Below are positions 9,335-17,852 of a stretch of 64,000 nucleotides of DNA, piece by piece. How positions within the stretch are numbered: position 1 is the stretch's first letter; each line of letters begins with the position of its first letter. The translations under genes were made by a program, and so were the position numbers. Below the pieces are notes generated by a model, which saw only the letters and a list, made by a program, of their open reading frames with translations, made no database searches and was not told the DNA's origin. This stretch comes from Pseudoalteromonas luteoviolacea DSM 6061 (GTDB lineage Bacteria; Pseudomonadota; Gammaproteobacteria; Enterobacterales; Alteromonadaceae), in assembly GCF_001625655.1 (NCBI RefSeq), contig NZ_AUYB01000096.1, positions 62,001 through 126,000 on the forward strand, read 5' to 3'.

Positions 9335-10711
9335 ATGACCACTTACCGTACCGCATCTGATAGCATGGGCACCTTAGAAGTACCTGAAACCGCGCTTTAC
9401 CAAGCGCAGACACAACGTGCTGTTAATAATTTTCCAGTCAGTGGGCTGACGATGCCAACCAGCTTTGTCCGCGCACTAGCCTATATCAAGCAAGCCGCCG
9501 CAGAAGCCAATGCAGAGCTGGGCCACTTAGACAAAGACAAAGCAAAAGCCATCACTACAGCTTGTCAGGCTTTAATTGATGGAGAGCATCTGGACCAGTT
9601 TCCCGTTGATGTGTTTCAAACAGGCTCAGGCACCAGCTCGAATATGAACGCCAATGAAGTGATAGCCACGCTAGCCAGCCAACAAAGCGGTCTATCGATC
9701 CATCCAAATGATGACGTTAATATGGGTCAAAGCTCAAATGACGTGATCCCGACGGCAATTCACGTAAGTAGTGCAACATCCGCTGTTTATGAGCTACTAC
9801 CAGCATTAAAACACCTGTCACAAACAATCGAGAAAAAGAGCAAAGAAGTGGGCCACCACGTTAAAACTGGCCGCACTCATTTGATGGATGCAATGCCAGT
9901 GACATTTGCCCAAACACTGAGCAGTTGGCAGCAACAAGTTGACTCAGCTTATGAAGGTATTTTAGCTTCTCTAGATAAAGTCTATCAGCTTGGACAAGGT
10001 GGTACAGCAGTTGGCACTGGAGTAAACGCTGATAAGCAGTTTTCAGCAACCTTTAATAGCTACCTGAGTAGCAATATCGGTATTCGCTTTAGCCCAAGTC
10101 CAAACTTTTTCTACAATATCGGTTCTCAAGATGCCATTGTAGCCTTATCGGGCCAACTTAAAACGTTGGCTGTTGCCAATATGAAGATTGCCAACGACTT
10201 GCGCTGGATGAATTCAGGCCCGCTAGCTGGATTGTCTGAAATTGAATTGCAAGCACTTCAGCCTGGCTCATCCATTATGCCGGGTAAAGTTAACCCAGTA
10301 ATACCAGAAGCCGCAGCAATGGTCAGCGCACAAGTGATAGGTAATGATGCAACTATTACCGTAGGTGGTCAATCAGGTAACTTTGAGTTAAATGTCATGC
10401 TACCTGTCATTGCTTATAATATCCTTCAAAGCATTGAACTACTGGCGAACATTTCTCGCCTTGTTGCTGACAAAGCGATCGCGACATTTAAGGTTAATGA
10501 GCAAAGTATTCAACAGGCATTGTCTCGCAACCCAATTTTAGTGACTGCACTGAATCCGGTGATCGGATATGAAAAAGCCGCAGCCATTGCCAAATTGGCA
10601 TACAAAGAGGGTCGCCCAATCATTGAAGTAGCAGCTGAGAATACCGATCTAAGCGAAGATGAATTAAAAGCCTTGCTCGATCCTCAAAAGCTGACTGAGG
10701 GTGGCCTGTAA
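9335..10711 (+). CDS. fumC: class II fumarate hydratase
   Basis: A 458-aa full-length member of the fumarase/aspartase superfamily. It carries the signature GSSIMPGKVNPV with the catalytic serine loop, TGSGTSSNMNANEV near residue 100, and KTGRTHLMDAMP with the active-site THLMDA segment. FumC is the iron-independent fumarase that interconverts fumarate and malate in the TCA cycle. Placement behind a Fur box fits its role as replacement for iron-sulfur fumarases during iron limitation. A GGAG ribosome binding site precedes the ATG. Confidence 0.97.
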   Translation: MTTYRTASDSMGTLEVPETALYQAQTQRAVNNFPVSGLTMPTSFVRALAYIKQAAAEANAELGHLDKDKAKAITTACQALIDGEHLDQFPVDVFQTGSGTSSNMNANEVIATLASQQSGLSIHPNDDVNMGQSSNDVIPTAIHVSSATSAVYELLPALKHLSQTIEKKSKEVGHHVKTGRTHLMDAMPVTFAQTLSSWQQQVDSAYEGILASLDKVYQLGQGGTAVGTGVNADKQFSATFNSYLSSNIGIRFSPSPNFFYNIGSQDAIVALSGQLKTLAVANMKIANDLRWMNSGPLAGLSEIELQALQPGSSIMPGKVNPVIPEAAAMVSAQVIGNDATITVGGQSGNFELNVMLPVIAYNILQSIELLANISRLVADKAIATFKVNEQSIQQALSRNPILVTALNPVIGYEKAAAIAKLAYKEGRPIIEVAAENTDLSEDELKALLDPQKLTEGGL

Positions 10712-10931
10712 ACTAAAAGCGCTCTAATCTTAGAGGGTATGTGGACTGCACTACGCAAAATATTTGCTCACCGATGCCATTCAGCAGCAATAAAGGTGGG
10801 CGATGCCAACTTACTAAAAGAGTATAATTTGTGTAGATTTTACCCAGGGTCAGTTCACTTACCCTTGAGCGCTTTCCCTTGTATCTGAGGAAAAAGCGCG
10901 GCACACTGTGAAAAAATAAACAGGATAGATT

Positions 10932-11525
10932 ATGAACGCACTTAAGCTAACACTAGCTAGCCTAGTGATAATATCAGGATGTTCCACTACAGAGGCCGGC
11001 TCAGAGCAAACACAACAGCAAGCACAGCCTGAAAAACCACAACAACAAGCCACACCAAATAAAAAGCCGATTGCGCCTGCAAAACTGCAAACTAAGTCTG
11101 CAACACGCCATGATGCAGGGATGAGTAAGCCAACCCCAGCCAAAATGGTTACCAAAGCAGAGCCAATAGCCAAATATGACCAAGATGCCATTGACGAAGC
11201 AAGTATTAAAAATCAACACGCATATTTAAACTTCATCACCAAAGACAAAAGCTGTGACAGTAGTAGCCAATGTCAGGCTATTCCGGTAGGCAGCCGTGCC
11301 TGTGGTGGTCCTTCTAGCTATTTGTTATTTTCTACAAAAACAGCGGACCTAGAAAAAGTTTATAAACTGGCTAAAAAGCTCACTGATTCCGAAGCACAAT
11401 ATAATGCCAAACACGGTATGATCAGCATTTGTGAACATTTGCGTCAACCAGCAACACAATGTGTTGAAAATACTTGTGTTAAACTAGAGGGCACAAATAA
11501 GTCACCAACTAGGGATTATCGATGA
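10932..11525 (+). CDS. lipoprotein with C-terminal CGGPS cysteine domain (first of tandem pair)
   Basis: A 197-aa lipoprotein: signal peptide with lipobox VIISGC (Cys17), a Gln/Pro/Lys-rich linker (residues about 20-75), then a C-terminal domain of about 85 residues with six cysteines in the pattern C-x5-C, CGGPSSYLLFS, a C in SICEHL, and C-x5-C near the end. The same domain recurs in the next gene. Function unknown. The cysteine spacing suggests disulfides in the periplasm. The ATG of the next gene overlaps this stop (ATGA), so the pair is an operon. An imperfect hairpin (10869-10899, stem GCGCTTT/AAAGCGC) lies in the leader. Confidence 0.75.
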   Translation: MNALKLTLASLVIISGCSTTEAGSEQTQQQAQPEKPQQQATPNKKPIAPAKLQTKSATRHDAGMSKPTPAKMVTKAEPIAKYDQDAIDEASIKNQHAYLNFITKDKSCDSSSQCQAIPVGSRACGGPSSYLLFSTKTADLEKVYKLAKKLTDSEAQYNAKHGMISICEHLRQPATQCVENTCVKLEGTNKSPTRDYR

Positions 11526-11905
11526 AGCGAAAGGCCGGTATGATTGTAGGCTTGTCACTTATGCTATTAGCTGGGTGTGAAGCCACTTACACAGAAACAC
11601 AACCGCTACAAAGTGAAGACAGTGATTCACTTGAGCAATTAATTGCAGATAAAGGCTGTGATGCCAGTTTCCAGTGTAAAGTCATCGCCGTTGGTGAGCG
11701 CCTAACATGTGGTGGGCCAAGTAAGTATTTGGTTTACTCGTCTCGCAATGTAGATGAAGAACAAGTAGAACGCGCAGCGCACGCCATTACAGCGGCGGAA
11801 AAGGCCAAAAATCAACATGCTATTGCAAGTGATATATGCGAGCCTGTGTTACCAATCCAAGCACTGTGTATCAGCAATGCCTGCCAGTCTATCGTGTTAA
11901 AATAA
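11522..11905 (+). CDS. lipoprotein with CGGPS cysteine domain (second of tandem pair)
   Basis: A 127-aa lipoprotein with lipobox LMLLAGC (Cys19) and, after a short linker, the same Cys-rich domain as the preceding gene: DKGCDASFQC, VGERLTCGGPSKYLVYSS and CISNAC. It lacks the long Gln/Pro linker. It is best read as a tandem duplicate that diverged. It starts inside the stop codon of the first gene. The pair ends at a 9-bp-stem hairpin (11913-11936) lacking a T tract. Confidence 0.75.
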   Translation: MKRKAGMIVGLSLMLLAGCEATYTETQPLQSEDSDSLEQLIADKGCDASFQCKVIAVGERLTCGGPSKYLVYSSRNVDEEQVERAAHAITAAEKAKNQHAIASDICEPVLPIQALCISNACQSIVLK

Positions 11906-11912
11906 TCGAATT

Positions 11913-11936
11913 GACAGTAGCGACCTAGCTACTGTC
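11913..11936. terminator. hairpin between convergent genes, possible weak terminator
   Basis: Stem GACAGTAGC (11913-11921) pairs perfectly with GCTACTGTC (11928-11936) around a 6-nt loop. There is no T run on either side, so intrinsic termination is uncertain. Confidence 0.4.
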
Positions 11937-12130
11937 TACCCAGCCAAAAAGTAGTTCAATATCACCAATGGCACAACACACACGACACACAGCCCCGCCA
12001 GCCCTAAGTATTTTAAGACCATGCGCTTTTGAATCCAGTAACTATACATAAAGCGCAACAAGTAGGTCGACGCCACACCAAATAATGCAAAAATCAATAA
12101 TAGTGATAACAAATAAAAAGACACTGACAA
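11936..12130 (-). CDS. small two-helix membrane protein, 64 aa
   Basis: An open frame coding two clear hydrophobic helices (residues about 4-28 and 40-62) separated by a basic, aromatic loop (FMYSYWIQKRMVLKYL). The start is uncertain: the longest frame begins with TTG at 12130, a GTG follows two codons later, and there is no upstream ATG in frame. The helix-loop-helix pattern with a positive connecting loop is typical of a real inner-membrane protein rather than a chance frame. I do not recognise the family. Confidence 0.45.
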   Translation of the reverse strand: MSVSFYLLSLLLIFALFGVASTYLLRFMYSYWIQKRMVLKYLGLAGLCVVCVVPLVILNYFLAG

Positions 12131-12236
12131 CTCATAAACTTATAACCATAAATTTATAATAGCGGCAGTGCCTAAAAAGCGCACCTATTTTGATCTGCAC
12201 AATAGTGATAGCCTCTTCGACCTCAAAGTACGACAA

Positions 12237-13229
12237 CTACCACTTGTTACTGACAACAACTTTGCCCATCACCTGGCCACTCGCCAGTCTTTCGTGCGCC
12301 TGTCCAATATCTGAAAAAGAAAAGGTACTTTCATCTAAGACAGGTGTTAAATAACCTGCATCAACTATATTGGCAATGGAAGCAAGGATTTCATGATGCT
12401 CAGCACGTTTTACATTGTGTAGCATGGGAATAAGCATAAATACGACGTGTAGAGAGAGCCCTTTAAAATGTGCAACTGACAAATCAATTTCTGCCAGTGA
12501 AACCGTTGTCGCCACTTGACCATTTAATGCAGCCGCCTCAAATGAGTTAAGTAAGTTGGCACCACCCACAGAGTCGTATACTAAATCAAAACCCGCTCCC
12601 TCGGTATGTGTTGCCACATAGTCCGCAACGGAGTCTGTCTGGTAATTAATGGGTGTAGCCCCCAGCTTTTCTATGAGTTCGAGTTGCGCATCTTTACTAC
12701 CTGTTGCGTAAACGTCACCACCAAAATACTTCGCCAATTGCAAAGCAATGTGCCCAACTCCGCCAGCACCACCGTGCACTAATACAGATTGCCCTTGAGC
12801 AACACCTGCCCGCTTCAACCCTTCATAAGCCGTGATCCCCACCAGTGGTAATGCAGCTGCCTGCGCCATGGTTAGGCGTTTTGGTTTATGTGCAATCAGG
12901 TCAGCATCAGCCAGCATGTATTCACTTAAAGTACCTGGTAGATTAGCAAGGCCACCGGCACAACCGTAGACTTCATCACCAACTTGATACCCTTCAACCC
13001 CTTCACCGATTGACTCAACTACACCAGCGAAGTCCATGCCCAAGATTGCAGGTAACGACGGAGATAGAGGTAGAGCAGGGCCCATTTCTCTGATCATTGT
13101 GTCCACCGTATTAACGCTACTGGCATGTACTTTGATCAGCACATGACCCGCGGTCACTGCTGGTTTATCCACTTCTGATTCTGTAAATACGTCACTGCCA
13201 CCAAATGCATTTATTGTCATTGCTTTCAT
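12237..13229 (-). CDS. NAD(P)H:quinone reductase-like zinc-independent MDR oxidoreductase
   Basis: A 330-aa medium-chain dehydrogenase/reductase of the quinone-oxidoreductase type. N-terminal GroES-like domain (residues 1-125, MDFAGVVESIGEGVEGYQVGDEV) and Rossmann domain with VHGGAGGVGHIALQLAK (about residues 148-165). The zinc-ligand cysteines of classical alcohol dehydrogenases are absent. Family knowledge: such enzymes reduce quinones or alpha,beta-unsaturated carbonyls with NADPH. Divergent from a LysR regulator that probably controls it. Confidence 0.88.
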   Translation of the reverse strand: MKAMTINAFGGSDVFTESEVDKPAVTAGHVLIKVHASSVNTVDTMIREMGPALPLSPSLPAILGMDFAGVVESIGEGVEGYQVGDEVYGCAGGLANLPGTLSEYMLADADLIAHKPKRLTMAQAAALPLVGITAYEGLKRAGVAQGQSVLVHGGAGGVGHIALQLAKYFGGDVYATGSKDAQLELIEKLGATPINYQTDSVADYVATHTEGAGFDLVYDSVGGANLLNSFEAAALNGQVATTVSLAEIDLSVAHFKGLSLHVVFMLIPMLHNVKRAEHHEILASIANIVDAGYLTPVLDESTFSFSDIGQAHERLASGQVMGKVVVSNKW

Positions 13230-13327
13230 GATTAAATCCTCGCTGATTGAATGGATTTAGTATATTTTTTAACTATAGTTTTGATAATATCCATAAAAAT
13301 ACAATCAGTTTTAAGATCTTATTGATA

Positions 13328-14218
13328 ATGAACATCGCACATTTAAAGCTATTTACACGCATTGCCGCCACACACAATATTAGCTTGGCTGGCAAAGAGT
13401 TGGGGCTCTCTGCCGCGGTCGCCAGTGCTCATATCAATAAATTAGAAGAAACGTTGGGTACGAAGCTGTTATACCGAACAACCCGTAAGGTCTCACTGAC
13501 CGAAGAAGGGCTCGCATTTTTGCCACACGCTGAATCTGTGCTAGAGAGTATTGAAAGTGCAAAAGCTGCCATTGGCGCAGGTAGCCACACGCCTCAAGGC
13601 ACTTTGCGGATCACCGCACCTGCATCGTTTGGACGGATGCATATCGTGCCTGCGTTAGCCGAATTTAGGTTGCTCTACCCTGATTTAAAAATCGATCTGC
13701 GCCTGAGCGACACCATTGTCGATATGGTTGAGGGTGGCTTTGATATTGCCATTCGTAATGCTGCACTCAGTGACTCAACGCTGGTTGCCAGTAAGCTTGC
13801 CAGTGACACTCGAATTCTGTGCGCTTCACCAGAATATGTCGCACAGCACGGTATGCCCAGTACACCGCAAGCGCTTCAGTCTCACCCAACCATCAACTTA
13901 ACGGGCATAGAACACTGGGTGTTTGCCAATTCACAAGGCAATATAAAGTTCAAACCTAATAACGGGTTACAAATTGATAATGGCGAAGCAATTAGAGACG
14001 CCTGTATTCGGGGTATGGGCATCACGCTTTGCTCAATGTGGTGCGCCTATCAAGCGCTACAAGAAGGTAAATTAATCCAAGTGCTCAAAGATACGCCTTT
14101 GGTCAATGACACTGCACTTTGGGCTGTGTATCCAAACTCTCGATTACTGGCCCCCAAAGTGCGCGTTTTCATTGATTACCTCAAGGCATATATTGGCGAT
14201 GTCCCATATTGGGAATAA
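13328..14218 (+). CDS. LysR family transcriptional regulator
   Basis: A 296-aa regulator beginning MNIAHLKLFTRIA at ATG 13328. An upstream in-frame extension to 13247 is rejected because the HTH normally starts at the very N-terminus. Winged HTH at residues 4-62 (LSLAGKELGLSAAVASAHINKLE-like recognition helix), then a periplasmic-binding-like effector domain to residue 295. It resembles the LysR group paired divergently with MDR or SDR oxidoreductases, and both neighbours (MDR left, SDR right, convergent) fit that. Confidence 0.9.
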   Translation: MNIAHLKLFTRIAATHNISLAGKELGLSAAVASAHINKLEETLGTKLLYRTTRKVSLTEEGLAFLPHAESVLESIESAKAAIGAGSHTPQGTLRITAPASFGRMHIVPALAEFRLLYPDLKIDLRLSDTIVDMVEGGFDIAIRNAALSDSTLVASKLASDTRILCASPEYVAQHGMPSTPQALQSHPTINLTGIEHWVFANSQGNIKFKPNNGLQIDNGEAIRDACIRGMGITLCSMWCAYQALQEGKLIQVLKDTPLVNDTALWAVYPNSRLLAPKVRVFIDYLKAYIGDVPYWE

Positions 14219-14224
14219 ACCTTG

Positions 14225-15031
14225 TTAACCTAATTTAATCGATAAGGTATTTAACTCTGCCATCAACTCGCTCATCAATGTAGCGTCAGCCGCAGCACTA
14301 TGTGGTGCGCTAAAGCGACCAATATCATTGTCAAAATAGCGCCCACCCGCACTTGCAAAAGACTCAGAGAGCGCCGCTGACACCAAAATATCGGCGCCTT
14401 GCTGAATATTTGTGCCTTGCATACCATAAGCTTCGTGCACCATTTTACTTGCCAAAAATGATTTGGGATTCACTGCAACTATCATGGGGCCTGCGTCTTT
14501 ATGCTTTTCACCCAAGAACTGTGACCACATAGTCAGTGCCAGCTTACTTTTTGCATAGACTGCACCATTAGACAGCGCACTATGCTCACTCAATTCATTT
14601 GCTTTGAATGGAGCCTGTGCCGCCGAAGAGAGATTGACTACCCGACCATGTGGTGAGAGTAGCGGTAGCAACCCTTGCGTCAACATAAAAGGAGCAATGG
14701 TGTTGACCATAAAACGTATATCTAGATTATCCACCGAGTGGGTTTGATCAATGTTAAACACACCTGCATTATTAATCAGTACATCCAACTGCTTGTGCTC
14801 ACTGCGCACATCTGCAATCAGCGCATTCACTTCTTTGGCTGATGATAAATCAGCACGGTAGCTAAAAATGACATCTGGACCAAATTGCGCTGATAAATCT
14901 TTGAATACGCTATCAAGTTTACTTTGGCTACGGCCATGAAGCAGTACTTGATGACCACTTTTAAGTAACGTGATAGCGGTTGCAAGTCCAATTCCGTCTG
15001 TTGAACCAGTGATTAAAATTGTCTGTTTCAT
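14225..15031 (-). CDS. short-chain dehydrogenase/reductase
   Basis: A 268-aa classical-type SDR: cofactor motif TGSTDGIG at residues 7-14, NNAG motif (LINNAGVF), catalytic Ser in VVNLSSAA and the Tyr/Lys pair in VYAKSK. The arginine-containing start of the second beta strand (LLHGRSQSK) suggests NADP preference. It ends 6 bp after the convergent LysR gene. Substrate unknown; likely one of the oxidoreductases under that regulator. Confidence 0.9.
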   Translation of the reverse strand: MKQTILITGSTDGIGLATAITLLKSGHQVLLHGRSQSKLDSVFKDLSAQFGPDVIFSYRADLSSAKEVNALIADVRSEHKQLDVLINNAGVFNIDQTHSVDNLDIRFMVNTIAPFMLTQGLLPLLSPHGRVVNLSSAAQAPFKANELSEHSALSNGAVYAKSKLALTMWSQFLGEKHKDAGPMIVAVNPKSFLASKMVHEAYGMQGTNIQQGADILVSAALSESFASAGGRYFDNDIGRFSAPHSAAADATLMSELMAELNTLSIKLG

Positions 15032-15164
15032 AATCTTTCCCGCCGCGTATTTTACGTTCAGTCTAGTGTTGGTTGAATTACCACTCTATTCCATAATAAA
15101 TATTTTGATAATAACCTTTAAAATTAAATCAGTTTCAATTTAATTTTGAAAATAAGCACGATGT

Positions 15165-15872
15165 TCATTGTGTCAGTGCTGAGCCTTCTCGCCAAGGTAT
15201 GCGCTTTTGCTGAATCACCCACTCCACCACAATCAAATTGATGACTATCGCAATCAGGCGATCATAGTCATGGTGTAAAGCCGCAAGCACTTCATAAAGA
15301 CCAGTCCAAGCGCTAAATACTAGCTGCAATATTGCGCCAGTGAAAAGTGGTGTAATTGCTGCCAAGGCGAGTGCAACTGCGCGCATCATCCATATTTGGT
15401 GCTGGGCAATTCGCCCCTTTACCACATGTACCACAGCTACTGAAAAGGCAATACAAATCGACATACTTAAAATTACTAGGGCAATAAATCGGCCGCCGAG
15501 TTCATCAGGTGACAGCGCTATATGCATCCAAACCCCAGACATGGCCATCAGGCACCCAGAAACCACAGCGATTCGGCCGCTCACTTTATGCCATATAGGT
15601 CGGCGCATTCTGATACGTGGTGAGAACTGCCAAGGCATGGTTAAAAAAAACAATGCCCCCGTACTACCGTGTGTAAGTATCGCTGCAGGCGCATAAAAAT
15701 ACTGCGCATTGATCAGTTGTGAAACGCCAGCAATGGCCCCATCCCCCAAAAGTACAAGAGCCACAATAAAAATTGCCGGTATGCCAGGAATTGCGGTGAG
15801 CAAAAATAAGCTTATCACCACTGGCCAGTTGAATTTATTATCTTGTTTAGTATGCTGCAATTGTGCTGTCAT
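15165..15872 (-). CDS. DUF2306 family membrane protein
   Basis: About 235 aa from ATG 15870-15872; a longer frame to 15902 is possible. Seven or so hydrophobic helices with the family-typical HGSTGALFFLTMPWQF and RPIWHKVSGRIAV segments and a conserved HQIWMMRAVALA helix. DUF2306 proteins resemble small heme-binding or quinone-linked membrane proteins, but no function is established. The gene is divergent from a membrane-anchored AraC regulator; DUF2306/AraC pairs of this sort suggest direct regulation. Confidence 0.8.
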   Translation of the reverse strand: MTAQLQHTKQDNKFNWPVVISLFLLTAIPGIPAIFIVALVLLGDGAIAGVSQLINAQYFYAPAAILTHGSTGALFFLTMPWQFSPRIRMRRPIWHKVSGRIAVVSGCLMAMSGVWMHIALSPDELGGRFIALVILSMSICIAFSVAVVHVVKGRIAQHQIWMMRAVALALAAITPLFTGAILQLVFSAWTGLYEVLAALHHDYDRLIAIVINLIVVEWVIQQKRIPWREGSALTQ

Positions 15873-16054
15873 TTTTAATTCACTCTTTGTTTCGATACAC
15901 ATGAATGGATTATGAGAAACCGCCTAAAAAAATCGTCCTTATCTATTGGCGAGGACTAATTTGGTTGACTCAGCACTCACATAAAGAACCAATAACCCCC
16001 CCTAACTATATGATATAAAAACTTTGTTTTAATATTAGAGGAAAGCCAAGGAAC

Positions 16055-17281
16055 ATGATGATGAGTGAGCAGCCGATACTATTTACTCTTAATATAGCAA
16101 CGCTTTGTATCATCTTGTTTAGCACTCATCAGCTCTTATTACGCGCACAAGATAGATGGATTTACCAGCCATTAAGTTTGTGCCTAGTATCCATCGGAAT
16201 GGTGATTTGTATGCCTTCCATTAGGCTTCTATTGCCACAACTTCAGGTCACTATACTGATACTCTCATTACCAGCACTACTGCTCATCTCTCCTTGCTTA
16301 TGGCTCTATACAAAAGGTCTAACTAGCCAAACTCCGTGGCAGCTTAGTAAAAGTGAGTTTAAACATTTTATCCCAGCTATATTTGGTAGCTTGCTCGCTC
16401 TTACTGCTCTGTGTTTACCCACCAAGTATGTAAATGCTGTTTTATTGACAGAGCAACTCAGTGTCGTCGAACAAGCGCCCAGCATGATGCGTTATACCAT
16501 TTATGGTGTGCTGATTTTCACATTCTTAAGCATAATGGGCTGGGTGCTCCAGTCAGCATGGTATGTCTTCAAAATTATTGCACGGCTTAAGAGCTATCGA
16601 AATCAATTACAAGATGTATTCGCCTCTACAGAACAAAAGGAGCTACATTGGTTGAGTTGGTTAATCATCAGTGTCGGCGGTGTTTGGGTCTTTACCGCCA
16701 TCAATTTGGTACTCGATAACCTATTCACGCCAATTTATTTTGATGATCGGATTTACCCACTTTTGTATTTACTGGTCGTGTATAGTTTGGCACTTTGGGG
16801 CCTCAGGCAAAAGCCAGGGTTTGCTGAACTCTATTCGTTACCAACCTCTCACAATAGCGCGCAATTAATAGAGATGGACAGCAAAGAGGCCAATCAAAAT
16901 GGCGAACAAAAATATCGTCGTAGTGCTTTAGACCCTGCGCAAGCCAACCAAATAAGTCAAAAAATAGAGCACGCAATGCAAGTCGACAAACTCTACTTAG
17001 ATGCGTCACTTTCACTGCCCAAATTAGCCGCCCACATACATACCTCACCAAACTATATCTCTCAAACCTTAAATGAGAATTTGGGCACACGCTTTTTTGA
17101 CTATATCAATAAGTATCGTGTTACCGAAGCAAAGGGGTACCTACAAACAACACATAACACCATACTTGATATTGCCATGACCGTGGGTTTTAACTCAAAA
17201 TCCGCCTTTTATTCTGCCTTTAAGAAGCACACGGGGTTCACTCCCAACCAGTACAAGAAACAGCATCATACAAATGAATAG
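16055..17281 (+). CDS. membrane-anchored AraC family regulator
   Basis: A 408-aa protein with six to seven transmembrane helices (residues about 8-245) followed by a cytoplasmic AraC-type double HTH (about 300-400, LYLDASLSLPKLAAHIHTSPNYISQTLN and IAMTVGFNSKSAFYSAFKKHTGFTP). Three consecutive ATG-proximal starts (16055, 16058, 16064) are possible; AAGGA lies just upstream. This one-component membrane regulator class likely senses a membrane or periplasmic cue. Divergent from the DUF2306 gene, its most likely target. Confidence 0.87.
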   Translation: MMMSEQPILFTLNIATLCIILFSTHQLLLRAQDRWIYQPLSLCLVSIGMVICMPSIRLLLPQLQVTILILSLPALLLISPCLWLYTKGLTSQTPWQLSKSEFKHFIPAIFGSLLALTALCLPTKYVNAVLLTEQLSVVEQAPSMMRYTIYGVLIFTFLSIMGWVLQSAWYVFKIIARLKSYRNQLQDVFASTEQKELHWLSWLIISVGGVWVFTAINLVLDNLFTPIYFDDRIYPLLYLLVVYSLALWGLRQKPGFAELYSLPTSHNSAQLIEMDSKEANQNGEQKYRRSALDPAQANQISQKIEHAMQVDKLYLDASLSLPKLAAHIHTSPNYISQTLNENLGTRFFDYINKYRVTEAKGYLQTTHNTILDIAMTVGFNSKSAFYSAFKKHTGFTPNQYKKQHHTNE

Positions 17282-17852
17282 CCATGGTTGTAGGTGATCT
17301 CTTTGCAACATTGTCACTGCCCACGCCAGCCCACAGTGCTCTCACAATTCATGCCTAATATAAATAATGGCTTGGCTGGGCGCTAAAATTGAAAAAATAA
17401 AAATTCTTATTCACTACATGATGGTTAGACCACTTGCAACAAAAAATAGACAAGGTAATTTTGAGCTCTTTTCAATTATATTTCTTTTTATTATAAAAAA
17501 ACGTCGCTTATTACTCATAAAGATTAGTAACAGGCTGTTACCTTTTAAAATAATTAAATAATCAATTTTGATTTTCACACTCCAAAAAACACCAAAATTA
17601 TAATAAACAACCAGATATATGAATTAACTAGTTTAAAAATTTAAAGAGTCGTTTAAATTACCTCACAAACCAATTGTTAATAGCAATCAGTCTCAATAAC
17701 AACCACGGACCTATAAAAGGTTCACACCTAAAACCTAGACATAGGTCTAATACTTTGATCTTAATTATCGATCAAATACTCTTCGCACAGCAATCCTTTT
17801 GCATTAACAGCTGTCCATTTAAAAAATTTTAATAACCAAAAAGGAATTACAC
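17282..17852. other. AT-rich 571-bp intergenic region with two dyads upstream of the biosynthetic-like operon
   Basis: No convincing gene: a 64-codon frame at 17367 is low complexity (Ile/Lys-rich) without a ribosome binding site. Near the 3' end are two inverted repeats that could be operators for the operon starting at 17853: ACCTA-GACA-TAGGT at 17733-17746 and TTTGATC-N9-GATCAAA at 17754-17776. Confidence 0.55.
17754..17776. promoter_or_regulatory. perfect 7-bp dyad, candidate operator of the six-gene operon
   Basis: TTTGATC at 17754-17760 and GATCAAA at 17770-17776, spaced by 9 bp, about 80 bp before the first start codon. A second short dyad (17733-17746) sits one helical turn upstream. 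No regulator gene lies next to the operon. Identity of the binding protein unknown. Confidence 0.4.

Noticed and set aside
10722..10735. CTCTAA-TC-TTAGAG as terminator after fumC
   Set aside because: Loop of two bases is too tight and there is no T tract.
10859..11191. Minus-strand 110-codon frame over the first lipoprotein gene, Cys-rich and hydrophobic
   Set aside because: It is the mirror image of the Gln/Pro-rich linker; the plus-strand gene has a lipobox, a ribosome binding site and a paralogue next door.
17367..17561. 64-codon frame in the gap before the six-gene operon
   Set aside because: Low-complexity Ile/Lys-rich sequence of an AT-rich region, with no ribosome binding site.
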